Shown: positions 23,846 through 35,431 of the stretch, one piece after another
Layout of the letters: each line of letters starts with the position of its first letter
Position numbering within the stretch: position 1 is the stretch's first letter
Source of the DNA: Eretmocerus hayati
Taxonomy: Eukaryota; Arthropoda; Insecta; Hymenoptera; Aphelinidae
Reading direction: 5' to 3'
DNA: 64,000 nucleotides
Assembly: GCA_029851415.1 (NCBI GenBank)
Contig: CM056744.1
Location: 115,662,838 to 115,726,837 of the forward strand
Notes under the pieces: generated by a model
What the model was told of the DNA's origin: nothing
Databases searched by the model: none
The model's input: only the letters and a program-made list of their open reading frames with translations
Translations under genes and position numbers: made by a program

Positions 23846-24318
23846 GGCCAGTCCGTAGTCCCCGCAATACCGCAACCAGACATGCACCGGAGTACATGCA
23901 GGTTTTCAAACAATATCTAATTTTTAAATGATTGCAAACACTTTTTGGATCAAATAATTGAGTCAGCGCGCTTCTCAATGAAATTTCGAATCATTTAAGC
24001 TTTGTTGCGTCTCAAAATTTGCGATATATTCTGCAGGATTTGGAAATCTGCAATCTTGAGCTGGGCTGCCTCATCGTAGGAACCACGCTGTCATGCACGA
24101 TTGCCATTTTCCAAATCTCGCAAAATATATCACGAGTTTTGAGACGCAACAAAGCTCAAACGATTGAAAATTCCATGGGGAAGCGCGCTGACCCAATGAT
24201 TTGGTCCGAAAAGGGTTTGCAACTATTTAAACATTAAATATTGTTGGAATTACGCTATGCAAATCACCATGGCGCCATCTATGGAGTAGTGAGCAAGTGT
24301 AAGCACTACGGACTGGCC
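23846..24318. mobile_element. TTAA-flanked fold-back MITE, 473 bp
   Basis: A long palindrome: the left end GGCCAGTCCGTAGT is the reverse complement of the right end ACTACGGACTGGCC. The arms match through most of their length (for example TTTGTTGCGTCTCAAAA against TTTTGAGACGCAACAAA), centred near 24080. TTAA flanks both ends (23842-23845 and 24319-24322), suggesting piggyBac-type mobilisation. No transposase. Confidence 0.82.
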
Positions 24319-24723
24319 TTAATATCGTACTAGAATTAGCATAATAGTACTGTTTGGGAACTCCCGTACAAGGATTGCCGTACAAGTACCGTACTGATAC
24401 GGTTTAACCCGGTGTAGGGCGTTCTAATTCAGTCTAATAGCTCAATTCTGTCTGTTGGGGTGAGTTGATCAAAGCGGGAACCTCAAAGCCCATTTTACAA
24501 GATCTTGTCGTGATTTTAGAGGATGTGGAAGCGTGCAAGGTGGTTTGAATGACAAGTCACTATTTTCTCTCAAAATCACTAAGCAGTATAATCTGCAATA
24601 AATGTGTCACATAAATGGCACAGAATTAGACGCGGGAAGACGCGTACGTGGCACAGTTGAAATATATTCAAAAAGAGAGAGTTTATGAAAAGTTGCGGGG
24701 TGTGCACCGTTGCAAATATATTA

Positions 24724-25009
24724 GGGTGTGTCCACAAATAAAGCGCCCACCCCGCGCTTTGGCGCATGGCGCCGCTCACGGCACCTGCGCTAGCGCGCGC
24801 TAAAAATTGTTTGTGTTAATTTATAGGTACACACTCTTTTCGGAGTTGTACTTAGCGATTGAGGTGGCTAAACTCCAGTTCTATACTTCGGATACAGTCG
24901 GTAACATGGAGTATTTTTGAGCCTGCTGAGAGCGCGTTGCTGGCGCGGGTGTCATAACTGGCGCCATGCGCCAAGGCGCAGCGCGAGCGCTTCATTTGTG
25001 GACACATCC
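24724..25009. mobile_element. TTA-flanked MITE, PIF/Harbinger-like
   Basis: Ends GGGTGTGTCCACAAATAAAG / CTTCATTTGTGGACACATCC are inverted repeats, flanked by TTA (24721-24723 and 25010-25012). A 3-bp TWA duplication with GGG-starting ends is typical of PIF/Harbinger non-autonomous elements. The subterminal parts are GCGC-rich and also inverted. The GGGTGTGTCCA start resembles the 16604-19323 satellite unit. Confidence 0.75.
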
Positions 25010-25280
25010 TTAGATGGAGACGCAGATGCTGCCACAAACTTGTAGCTCCGCTAGCGGTCTACTCAACTGGCGTGGCCCGGGCGGTTCGAGCAGCTCCTCG
25101 CCCAGAACCTCGGTCACCTCATACAAACGGCCCATTTAAACTGACCGGTAGACAGGCAGAAAATGGAACATCTGATTTCTAGGAGAAACGAAGGGGTAAG
25201 AGTCAATCACCAAGGCTCAAGCGCTGAGCTACTCGAAAGTTCTCAAACGCTCACATTCACGCGAACATTGTCCAATGTGG

Positions 25281-25646
25281 GTCAGTACAGTCTCGTTCGG
25301 TCACGTTTGGTCCATTCTGGTCTAATTTGGTCTGGTTCGGTTTACTCCAGCCTAGTCTCGGTTTGATTCGGTCTGGTTTGATCTTATTCGGTCTCGTTCG
25401 GTCTAGTTTGGTCTAGTTCGAAGTAGTTCGATTCGATGCAGTCCGATCCAGAGTCTAGCTCGATTCAATGCGATCGAATTCTGTTGACTACCGCCTAGTT
25501 CGGTCTAATTCGGTCTAATTCAATATAGTTTGGTCTGGTTCGATCTACTTCGGTCTACTTCGCCTGATTTGGTTTAGTTTCGTCTGCTCCGGTGAAGTTT
25601 CGTCTAGTTCGGTTTGGTTCAGTCTATTCCAGCCTGGCCTGGCTAG
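25281..25646. repeat. Decamer minisatellite (GGTCTNGTTC-like)
   Basis: About 35 degenerate copies of a roughly 10-bp unit such as ggtctagttc, ggtttggttc and ggtctggttt. The core GGTCTGG/GGTCTAG is shared with the arrays at 49.9-50.7 kb. Confidence 0.85.
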
Positions 25647-25649
25647 AAT

Positions 25650-27586
25650 ATATTACATGGCCTTGTAGTTTATTGGTCGAATTGACTGATTAATTCACTG
25701 ATTGATAATGAGCCATCTTCCCGAGTTTGATGAGAAACCTTTTCTGAATATTATCAATTAATAGATCATTATCCACCACTTCGCAAGGATCATTTTTGAG
25801 CTGCAAAAGCATACTAGGAGTCTCCAACTTATCAATAACATTTACGAGCAGAACAAATGGTAGTGAGAGAGACAATAAACCTAGTATACGAGTTACACTG
25901 TATCACAGAATTTGGAAGCAGAACTGAAAATTGACCGTCAAATTGAAAGGACAGTTTCAAGGGCTTGCGTTTCGAGTGTGTGGTCTCACAGGGCCTCGTG
26001 TAGGACTGCACGAGTACCAAAATTGCATCCACTCAACTCGGACACCAATCCGCAACAAGATTTGTCTATCTAGATTCTCACTCGTACCACCAGACTCCAA
26101 AACAAAGCAAGCGTCAAACAAACCAGCTTCTCTCAATTCCATCGATTGTACGGCTCTTCCGCAATACAATTCTTTCCAGCAAAGCCCTCAAATACTCTCA
26201 ACCCATTTCCACCCTTGACTGCATCAAACGTGACATCGCACATTCTATCTCGTAAAAACTCCATCAACAAATCCCCCTCTTCAATTAAGGACGTCCCCTA
26301 TATTAATTCTTTCTGAACAAAATACTCGCTCATCTTACCGAAAATTCTCTCAAATATCGTTAATCTCAGTCCCCTCATACCATTCGCACCCATAACCTCG
26401 AAAAAAACCGAATTCATCTGAGTAAGTTCCATCCACGATATCTCAGAGACAAGTGCTTTTCCGCCTGCACACTTACTTGTGGACTTGATTAATTAACGGT
26501 TTCCGAGCAGTCTGAGTACATGGATACACATATATAAGTATGTATTTGTGAGGGTTAGATAGATAGAGATGCTGCATTCGAATACTTGAGCAGAAAATTA
26601 AGAGCATTGTCGTGTCGTGAGATGGAGTATACTATACAGGAGAGTACCCGGTCTGAAATGTAGAAATAAGAAAAAGTTGCGAAACGCGCGCGTGCCACGT
26701 CAATATAGTCACCGAGATAAAGCAAGACGAGCTGACGAGTTCTCTATAACAGTCTCTCTGTGTCTGATAGAGTGAGAAGAGAAGGAGGAAATGGCAAAGG
26801 TGGTTGGGCGGAAATGCGGGAAATTTGCTGAGAGGAGAGAAGAGTACCCGATTCGAGACGTGGTTCTTGGTTTTCTGTCTTTGTCTTACTTATGAAGGGT
26901 GAGTGTTTCTTGAGAAACTCGCTGATAAAGCTTTTGAGATTAACAAAATTGAGAGATGAGTGAAATTTTTGACAGGGGGAACAACTGAAGGATTGATAGT
27001 GCTCATGAGATTCTACTTCTGGATAATTAAATTGTGTGGGAAGAAGAATTTCATTGAAGGTTCGCGTATCTTGAGTGCCGATTTAAGACTCCCAGTGAGA
27101 TTTGTAGAGAATGCTGGAAAAATAGAACATTCTAGATAAGACAAGAATGGGTTGATTCAGATCATTTCCACTCGACTTCCGATCTGATTTAGTCGAATTT
27201 GAAGAGACTGGGCAGGGATGGCCAAATTGTTTGATGGACTCCGGAGAATATTCAATTCTCAACTTATCCGGTTTATTCTCATTCCTCGTCACACAGCATG
27301 TATTATTTCCTCAGATTGATCGTTCAAAAAATCTCTCCAGCGTAAAGGAATGGCAGACGAATTGTATCCAATTTCCTCCCGGTGCCTAAACAGATAACTC
27401 TCTTGATAAAACGCTGAATGAACATTATATGCCATATTTGGATCATGAAATTTTTGATTCTTCGCTGGTATAATCATATGTTGGACATTGGTATAAGATT
27501 TCCCGATAAAAAATTCCCCGATATACTTGACGGAAAAATTCCCCGATATACTTGACGGATGAATCGTGGAAGTCCCTGAATTTCCA
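25650..27586. other. Gene-poor interval
   Basis: Short frames only. A 95-residue plus frame (25931-26218) and its minus shadow show no signal or domain. A tandem duplication of about 26 bp (aaaaattccccgatatacttgacgg) occurs at about 27508-27559. Confidence 0.4.
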
Positions 27587-27590
27587 TTAT

Positions 27591-29023
27591 GAGTAGTTCC
27601 GCGCGAAACAGACCTACGAAAAAGGGTCATGTCATGAATTTTTTTCTTGACTTTTTCATTCGATTCTATGGTACAAAATATGAACTTTTCACTACCTATG
27701 GGGCCCCAAAAAAATTTTCCAGGTACCTACAACGTACATTACTTTATCCTTTTGAATTATTTTCAACAAAAAAGTTAGGGTATTTTTTCCAATAAAATGA
27801 ATTTTTCTCGAATTCGTTCAAAGATACAGAGATGCGGTTTACGGCATTCGAAAGATCTTCAAGAAACCTATCGAAATCGGTCTTGTAAAGTTGATTTTGA
27901 TGTTTTGGGTGATTTTATCGGGCAAGAGAGTGAAAAACATAGAAGATTCAATTTCTCGAAAACCCAATTTTTTAAAATTCTGAAAATTCGATATTTCATG
28001 TAAAATTGTGTGCTCTTTCAGAGAAAAATAGTCCCGAATTCCTTTTTTGCGTTCTAACGCCTATTTTTGCCAATTATCACAAATCCATTTTCGAGGCTTT
28101 TGGAAATCGTCTGTTTTCTGCGCATGCGCAGAAATTTGGATCCTTGAAACCAATTCCATTGGGAAGCCAAGAAAATTTCCTTCAAAATGACCACTTGCCA
28201 AAGTCAATTCCATGCATTAGAGCCAGAGTTACAATGTTCAAAAGACCACTGAATCTTGATAGTTCCTCAGAGGTGGGTCGGAGGTACTGGAGACAGCAGT
28301 AAGGAAAATCCACGCCTGCCCCCGTTCGATGGCGTCCATCGACGTGTCGTACTCGAGCTGGAGGATCATCTTTTATACGTTGTAGATTCGGTCCAAACGC
28401 ATGAAATTGACTTTGGCAGGTGGTCATTTTGAAGGAAATTTCCTTGGCTTTCTAATGGAATTGGTTTTAAGGATCCAAATCCCTGCGCATGCGCAGAAAA
28501 CAGACGATTTCCAAAGGCCTGGAAAATGAATTTGTGTTAATTGGCAAAAATAGGTGTTGGAACGCAAAAAAGGAATTCGGGACTATTTTTTTCTGAAAGT
28601 ACACAAAATTTTACATAAAATATCAAATTTTCAGAATTTTAAAAAATTGGGTTTTCGAGAAATTTAATCTTCTATGTTTTTCACTCTTTTGCCCGATAAA
28701 ATCACCCAAGACATCAAAATCAACTTTACAAGACCGATTTCGATAGGTTTTTCAAAGACCTTTCGAATGCCGCAATCCGCATCTCTGTATCTTCGAATGA
28801 ATTCGAGAAAAATTCATTTTATTGAAAAAAATACCCTAACTTTTTTGTTGAAAATAATTCAAAAGGATAAAGTAATGTACGTTGAAGGTACCTAGAAAAT
28901 TTTTTTGGGGCCCCATAGGTAGTGAAAAGTTCATATTTTGTACCATAGAATCGAATGAAAAAGTCGAGAAAAAAATTTAAGACATGACCCTTTTTCGTAG
29001 GTCTGTTTCGCGCGGAACTACTC
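27591..29023. mobile_element. 1.43-kb fold-back (long inverted repeat) element
   Basis: Two arms of about 680-700 bp form a near-perfect inverted repeat around a loop centred near 28307. The ends are GAGTAGTTCC...GGAACTACTC, followed inward by GCGCGAAACAGACCTACG and its complement. TTAT occurs immediately outside both ends (27587-27590 and 29024-29027), a likely 4-bp target duplication. The arms encode the same 68-residue frame on opposite strands, which reflects symmetry rather than a gene. The family is not identified; a 4-bp duplication would fit few superfamilies (for example Sola-type). Confidence 0.85.
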
Positions 29024-29128
29024 TTATCTGAGTTCAGCACCTGCGTAAATACTTGACAAGGAACTTGAAGATTCCGAATCGTTATCTCCAGTATCTTGTC
29101 AAAGTCTTTACTTTGAGAAAGTATAAAG

Positions 29129-29308
29129 CAGTGGCGGATCCAGGGATTGATCTTGGGAGGGGCGATCGGGTCTTGGGAGGGGCGATCGGGTCTTGGGAGG
29201 GGCGATTTGCGAAATCTTCCGGACGCGTCCTCCTATGTTCCCCGTGCAAATTTTTTTCCCTTAGGGGGGGCGGTCACCTCTACCGCCCCCCTCCTGGATC
29301 CGCGCCTG
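29129..29308. mobile_element. hAT-like MITE inserted at a TATA box
   Basis: 180 bp. The left end CAGTGGCGGATCCAGG and the right end CCTGGATCCGCGCCTG form 16-bp inverted repeats (14/16). They are flanked by a perfect 8-bp duplication GTATAAAG (29121-29128 and 29309-29316), the hallmark of hAT elements. Inside are three tandem 20-bp units (tcttgggaggggcgatcggg) at about 29150-29209. Non-coding. Confidence 0.9.
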
Positions 29309-29309
29309 G

Positions 29310-29344
29310 TATAAAGTTAGCTCTTGCCAGCTTGATTCTCAGTT
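29310..29344 (+). promoter_or_regulatory. Core promoter of cysteine-rich peptide gene A
   Basis: TATAAA at 29310-29315 and a consensus initiator TCAGTT at 29339-29344, about 30 bp apart. The start ATG is at 29403. The TATA box is one of two copies made by the hAT-like insertion; the other is at 29122-29127. Confidence 0.65.
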
Positions 29345-29402
29345 CACGATTGAAGTCAATATTGTTAACCCAGCTTGCAAAAATTCCTACGGATCATAAA
29401 AA

Positions 29403-32036
29403 ATGAGCCAGACCCTAGCTTCTCATTTTTTTCTTCTGGCATTCTTTATCTGTCTGATGAGCTACATATCAGCAAGTGAGTAACGATCTAATTCTCTAGT
29501 TCATCTTCCCATTACTGTTGGGCTTACATAATAATGGAATTGATCCAAATAACTGAATCATCTTGATATTTCATAATTTCGAAATTGTTCACAGCAATCT
29601 ATGCAAAATAATATTTGAATCTGGGGTATCGATTCCTATCAGTACATTAGAGAGACAATTTAGAGTTCCATTCGGCCGCTGATCAATAATGATCATAGAG
29701 TTCAAAATTTCGAGAAAATACTCTGGAAATAATTCCATTTTCTAAACTAGATAAGTTCTTACTTATCTAGTTTATCTTAATAGATCTTTCATTGTGTGTA
29801 AGATCTGCTCAATCTATTTATGCGGTACTTGTTTTGGTTCTCATCATTCCGAATAATCATGGCGAGCATAAAGGGTATAGTATATGTATAATCGTATTCA
29901 AGCTGCATGGCCTTATTCTGAGGTTCAGATCGTGCAGATACGATAATTCGACGTCTCGAGTGACAATGTATCAGTTTTCTTGTTGAGAATTGGATTTGGG
30001 ATGATGTTTTCATTGAAAAAGGGTATAATAATTCGATAAAAATGTGCATCTTCTCACTCCAAACTTCAACCTATCCCAATTCTGATCACGGAATCTGAAA
30101 GAATAGACAATTTTACCTCAAAAACATATCGTATGATTTTTCTTTCAGAAGCTATTTGATGCTCAGAATTGGGATTATTACCCGAAATTCTTTCATTTCT
30201 TGCGGTTCTATCTGAGGCGAACCATTGGATCACCACCACATCAACATTTCTGGAATCATCTTCTCAGCTAGTTTTCACTTAACCAAGATTATCGTTTTAC
30301 GGACTATAAAATTTGAAATTGATCATCTAGCGGTGCACATACCGAACGTCAGAAATAGTCTACATTATATGATCGAAGACATTTCAAGTTATGCGGAACC
30401 ATACTACATGGGCACAAGTCTTTTTTCTGATACATTCTTCAGAATTTTTTTTCAGTCGGGTTGATACACTATTTCATTTCAGTCGATATCTTGGGCCCAG
30501 ATAGGCTTTTTAAAATTTTTCTGACCCATAGATTTTGTAGTTCAGAACTCAATGCCACGATTTTTGAGCTCTCAGAGCCATATCTATCGATTTTAGGGGT
30601 CAAAATGCCGTACATCAAATCACACGGAGAAAAGTTCTCAACAGAACTGTCATGTCATATTACATCAGATTCGTATTGCAACAGGATCAATCTATTATGA
30701 CTTTGATGGAGAGAATCATCTACCAACAAGTTCTCCCGGAAAATCTATATCCTCCTATTCATAGCGGTAAAACCGTGAAATAGCCAAAAAATTTATGATT
30801 TGATTATTTATTCACGCTTTGCCTTCGATTCTTCAATAATGATTCTCATGAATATTAAAAATTGTTTGGGCCATCTATCATTTGAGCCTGACATTATGCT
30901 GCAGTGTCGAGTTTAGCCACTTTCTCGAACCATAAGCGTTTTCAGGGTAGTTGCGCACCGGCCTGAATGGATTTTCGTACGCGGCTGCTGGCGATGGAGC
31001 TGGCTGGCCGTTCCACGCGCGATCGTTCTCCTCCGCCGGCGTACATGGCAGATAACGTTTTTCCCGATTCATGGGTGTCCTAATTATCGTAAATAGACGC
31101 CCTGGTAGAAATCTGAGCATTTTTTTTGGCCACCTGACCAATTTTTGGCCAGTTTTCTTAGGTTAAAAATGGTCTCATGTAAATGGCCAAAAAATGGCCA
31201 ATTCTTGGCCAGTTTTTTTAGGTTAAAAATGGTCTCATGTAAATGGCCAATTTTTGGCCATACTCCCAACATAACCTCAAGAATTGACAACCAAGTTTCA
31301 AAATGGTAATAAGTCAAAGATAAATCGTCTATTTCGTTTTTCAAGGGAACGGTTAACATCATTTCCTTTGTTTTTAGGATACCCGCAACTTTTGTTCGAA
31401 ACTTTTTCCTATAAAATCAATGGTTCGAGACATAATCGGCAGAAACTCTAATCCCATCAAATACCTTCAGCTCGAAAAACGCCCCCATAACGAGTCTGCT
31501 GACAGTGATTTTCTCATCAAAAAATCCAAGACCAATCACCGAAATGATTTGTAGATTTTAGAAAATGTGACAAATCAACAATAAATTTTCACATTTTCAA
31601 CCCGTTTGCTGAAGGTCTTGGCCCCACCTACAAGTCTGCTGAAGGTGATTTTCGACCATTTCCAACTATAATCTGGTATTTCTGAAACTTTCAGCCGTTA
31701 GAAAATATGACACAGACACCCTCAAAAATAATTATTTACAAAATTGATAAAAAATATTTCGTCCCCGCTCTCAACTTGCTGAAGGTCGTTTTTATGATCA
31801 GTGAATACAGGACAATGATTTAAGCTATCGTCTACCCTTTAGAAAATCTGACACCAAAAAAGTTCACCAGCTCCCGTACTAACATGTAGAATGAATTGTT
31901 TGAAGTTGAATGACGCTCATTTTCAGCAGAAGGATGTAATCCAGACAACTGCAACTCACCATGCTGGTGCACAGGCCTAGACTGCCAATGTCCACATGCA
32001 AGATATCTGACTGCAAAGATGTCATCATCAATTTAG
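29403..32036 (+). CDS. Cysteine-rich secreted peptide gene A (two exons)
   Basis: Exon 1 (29403-29475) encodes 24 residues forming a signal peptide: Met, a short polar start, a hydrophobic core rich in Phe/Leu, then a small-residue end (SYISA). It stops one base into the next codon at a GTGAGT donor (phase 1). Exon 2 starts at 31927 or, by a NAGNAG alternative acceptor, 31930, both in frame, and ends with TAG at 32034-32036. It encodes about 35 residues opening with Gly-Cys and six cysteines spaced C-x4-C-x3-C-x-C-x4-C-x-C, then a basic/serine tail without cysteine. A TATA/Inr lies upstream and AATAAA is 120 bp after the stop. The secreted, disulfide-rich form resembles short toxin-like, defence or metal-binding peptides; no named family is recognised. 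The intron is about 2.45 kb. Exon pairing is inferred from phase, matching acceptor sequence with gene B, and order. Confidence 0.6.
31141..31260 (+). repeat. Two tandem 60-bp units in intron A
   Basis: Two units with exact 60-bp period (…ggccagttttcttaggttaaaaatgg…), nearly identical, containing repeated TGGCCA words. They lie in the gene A intron. The 92-residue minus frame here is an artefact of the repeat. Confidence 0.8.
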
Positions 32037-32155
32037 GCGGAAAAGACATGATTTGATCTGTCGGATTCCAAATCTTCGAACATGAAAAGGCTGCAAGACT
32101 CAATAAGCATCAGGGAATGACGTGTGCACCTATTGATAGAATTTTCATTCAGCCT

Positions 32156-32161
32156 AATAAA
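32156..32161 (+). terminator. Polyadenylation signal for gene A
   Basis: AATAAA 120 bp downstream of the exon 2 stop of gene A. Confidence 0.55.
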
Positions 32162-32845
32162 GTTATAACCTATGCAGAACTGAGTATTTATGCCATTGTT
32201 TTTGTTCTTTGATGGAAAACCAATCGCTCGAGGTCGAGTTGACGTCATGAGCATACTTCTCAGTTTGAAAATTTGCGATTGTTCACGTCATCTCTAGTGA
32301 CTTTTGGGTCTTATTGGGGAAATTTCGGGAAACATTAGTGATCTGCACCTTTGGCCCTCCCCTAATCAAACGACTCTTATTCTGATCCACTAACTTGAAT
32401 GAAGTAAATTCAGAATCATCATCTTGCGTAAGTATTAGATCTGCACAATTCTTGGGATCGTGTGTGTTTGAATTGAAATGATGATTAACTTGGGATAGAT
32501 GGTGAAGCCAATTACTGAGCAAAAAAATGATTTGTGATCGCTAATTCAACACCTGAGACTTACAAAGTCCTTGACACCGATGAGGGAATCCAAGACATGA
32601 TAATATTAATCACGTATGCAGCTAACCTCGCGTTCTTTAATGATTTGCGTAACAGGCTTCCAAAGTATTCGTAATTCATGAATAGGTTTTGACTAATTAC
32701 GTCCCATTTCGATCGAATGATCAAAAATCAATTTCTCGAAACAATATGACTCTAAAAAGTTACAGAATTTTGATAACTCGGTCTTGATCGACAGCAAAAG
32801 TAATTAAATCAAATGTTGAATACGCCTTACTTTTCGTTCTTGGGA

Positions 32846-32882
32846 TATAAATGTGTTTGCTCAAGTGAGTTTTACCGTTAGT
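32846..32882 (+). promoter_or_regulatory. Core promoter of cysteine-rich peptide gene B
   Basis: TATAAA at 32846-32851 and an initiator-like TTAGTC about 32 bp downstream; the ATG follows at 32916. Layout matches gene A. Confidence 0.5.
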
Positions 32883-32915
32883 CTGAACTCATCTTGATCG
32901 ACTATTTGAACCAGC

Positions 32916-34585
32916 ATGTTTTTGAAAATTGTCGTCCAGGCAGTTTTGGCTTTTGCAATGATTGCTGCCTCAATATCAGCGGCAAACGGTAAGATATTTG
33001 ACGAATTCTCAGAATACTTCCGTGGATATCTAGTATGACTCGTATGAATATTGAATCTCTTGGTTCAGCACATTTAGCCGTTTGATCTACTGTTTTTGGA
33101 CGCGATAATAGGAATGAGCAAACAAAGGTTATGCCATCAAACAAGAATTGTATATCATGGATTGTCTTCAATTGTATTGGTGGAACCTTAGCAAAACTCG
33201 ATTGAGAGATTCTGATCTCTGAAATACCAATATCGATTATGGATGAGAGATTACGGAATACATATTTTGCTGAACAAAATGTTTCTAACGGAACATCATT
33301 TTCATCCATTTTTGAAGGTCGAATGGATGGTACTTCCCTTTTCTTGACAAGATTTGATTGAACGTCGTCGAGATTTCAAAAGATACCAATAGATTAGAAC
33401 GATTCATTACAGGTCGAATCTACGGACGGAATACATTTATTCATAACTTTCATATGCAATCAGCATCTCATCTCTTATCCATGAAGAACTATTTCAAGGA
33501 AAAACGAATACGCTCCGTTCATGCAACTCGAAGTTACGGATATTTTCAATATTATGGTGCCAGGTTTTTGGTCAGCTTGAATCACCGATTAGATATTCTT
33601 CAGGCAGTTTCAGAGTTTATTTCCGCACAATTTCCCCATACAATTCTCTCAGGAACCGTAGAAGAAAACCAAGCCCTACTCTCTTTGCCCTTCCCTTCTA
33701 TGAAATACGTATCAGCAAGTGAGCAATAAACGAATGTTACGTCTAATCTCTTCAAGAAAGCTAAGTCGACCCACAATGATCTAGTCAGCAATCAAATATC
33801 TGTATTATTTTGAATCCTTTCGATTCCAAAAAAATTCACGGCAATTTATGGAAAATGATAGAACTGCACAATCACATTCCAGCACGGTTGCAGTAGCTAA
33901 ATACTGAACCATTTGAAAATATCATGAAGAGAATCATTTGACGTTGACCAATTAAGCTGAAAGGTTTAAGCCTAACAATAAGATCCAGAACTAGATTCAC
34001 TGGGTTAGATGTTTTGACATAGGCTTAGAAGGAGAGGTTCAACCTTGCGGGTCCTAGATTTGTCTCAATGTCTCAAACTCTGGGAACCATTGAGAAATCA
34101 AATTATCTCGAAGGATTTAGTCCCATGGGCCTCCTATCGTGAGATACAGCTGTGGAGATTAACATTGCTCACAAAGGCCCATATTGGAGAATCGTGCTTA
34201 TGGATATACAGACAGTGCTAATCATGGCTACCATAGCTATATCTTAAGATAGGAAGCCTATGGGATCAGATCCTTTGAGATAACTCCATTTTTCACCAGA
34301 ATAAGATGATTCCTTTTTTTTTTTTTTTTTTTTTATTTGGTTATTTAGAGACGCTTTTGAGCACTTTCATGCTAATTAGCGTCTAAGATGATTCCTAAAG
34401 TTTGGGAAGAATCTAGGATATGCAAGATTGAACATCCCCTCGTTAGGTGTGCAAGCTCAAGATTGTATAATTCGCTAATTATAGAATTAACTGTTCAAAG
34501 TTGACGAATATACTCATTTTCAGCGGAATGCCATAGCGGATGTCGGATTGAAAACGGAGGCTGCATGTGTCCAGACATACTTTAG
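32916..34585 (+). CDS. Cysteine-rich secreted peptide gene B (two exons)
   Basis: Exon 1 (32916-32988) again encodes exactly 24 residues plus one base: Met, hydrophobic core (VVQAVLAFAMIA), small-residue end, then donor GTAAGA. Exon 2 (34524-34585) follows a TTTTCAG acceptor whose upstream bases (aagttga...tcattttcag) match those of gene A. It encodes only about 20 residues with four cysteines, C-x3-C-x6-C-x-C, and ends in TAG. The mature peptide would be about 20 residues. The identical exon-1 length, phase and cysteine-rich exon 2 argue that A and B are paralogues despite low similarity. The intron (about 1.5 kb) holds a decayed exon-1-like copy and a poly-T retroposon. No perfect AATAAA was seen nearby. 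Function unknown; secreted two-disulfide peptide inferred. Confidence 0.55.
33660..33726 (+). pseudogene. Decayed exon-1-like copy (peptide family)
   Basis: Ends in ...TACGTATCAGCA-A then GTGAGC, almost the same as the end of gene A exon 1 (...TACATATCAGCA-A then GTGAGT), in the same phase. Upstream, ccctactctct aligns to ccctagcttct of exon A, but the initiating ATG and part of the hydrophobic core are missing. Intronic sequence after it also resembles intron A (ttcacggcaatttatggaaaatga against ttcacagcaatctatgcaaaataa). It could be an alternative first exon; a relic is likelier. Confidence 0.45.
34303..34396 (-). mobile_element. 5'-truncated retroposon, poly-A tail on minus strand
   Basis: A run of 21 T plus about 50 bp (minus strand: AGACGCTAATTAGCATGAAA...) is flanked by a perfect 12-bp direct repeat aagatgattcct (34303-34314 and 34385-34396). 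A poly-A tail with a long target duplication is the signature of target-primed reverse transcription, that is, a severely truncated LINE or SINE. It lies in the gene B intron. Confidence 0.85.
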
Positions 34586-35431
34586 GATGGGATGAATTTT
34601 AGTCAAAAGGGCAGAATCTAATCTATCGAGGGTCAGCTCTTCGAGCTCAAAATTCTCTGGTTTTAAGAGATAATTCGATAAAGTACACCATAACCCAACG
34701 ATGTAACTGCCATTGAACCCTATAAAATCGTAAACTATCCATCGCTCAGTATTTTGGTATTTTTTTCCAATCCAAACGGATTAGATGGAATATGAGAATA
34801 CTGGAGTGGCTCACGTCATCTTTGGTGTTTCCTAGCTCACTTCAGGATCAGTCAATGTGCCATCAATGATGCATTCGGACAAAAATGTAAGAGACAGGCA
34901 TGATGCAAGCAAAGTGAAGTTGAATCACAATCAAGCTCGCTACAAGCTACGATTGATATGGAAATATCTCCAAAATCATCCGCTTATAAGGTGTTTTACG
35001 GAAGATGTTTCATAATCAAAATCAGCTCAAACCGAAATCATATCGATTCATCTTCCAACTTGTATACATGAATAGCATTTTTAGATCCGCTATTCTTTAT
35101 AATTAATTTGAGTCTATGTTGCACTCGTTCAAATTTATCAATGAAGTATCTGACTGGACGGAGACCAGATTTGAGATGCAAATTTTGGTATAGGTTTTAC
35201 AAATGAGATGAACGAATATTCGATCAATCCACAATCTATGGAGTTTCTCGCGATGCTGAAAACGTAGCCAAAAACGTGGGTGCCTTTATCCATCATGTAA
35301 TCAATATGGCATTCAATGGATCACAAGACTTGAGCCAAAAACGGCACCAAGGTCCTGAACCGAATTAAGGTGATGCGCGGGTGAATCTCACATCTTTTAC
35401 GCGAGTGCCAGTTACATCTTGTATTGCTCAG

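Noticed and set aside
27589..28003. Paired frames repeated at 28819-29040 on the other strand
   Set aside because: Identical frames on opposite strands are a consequence of the palindromic fold-back element, not two genes.
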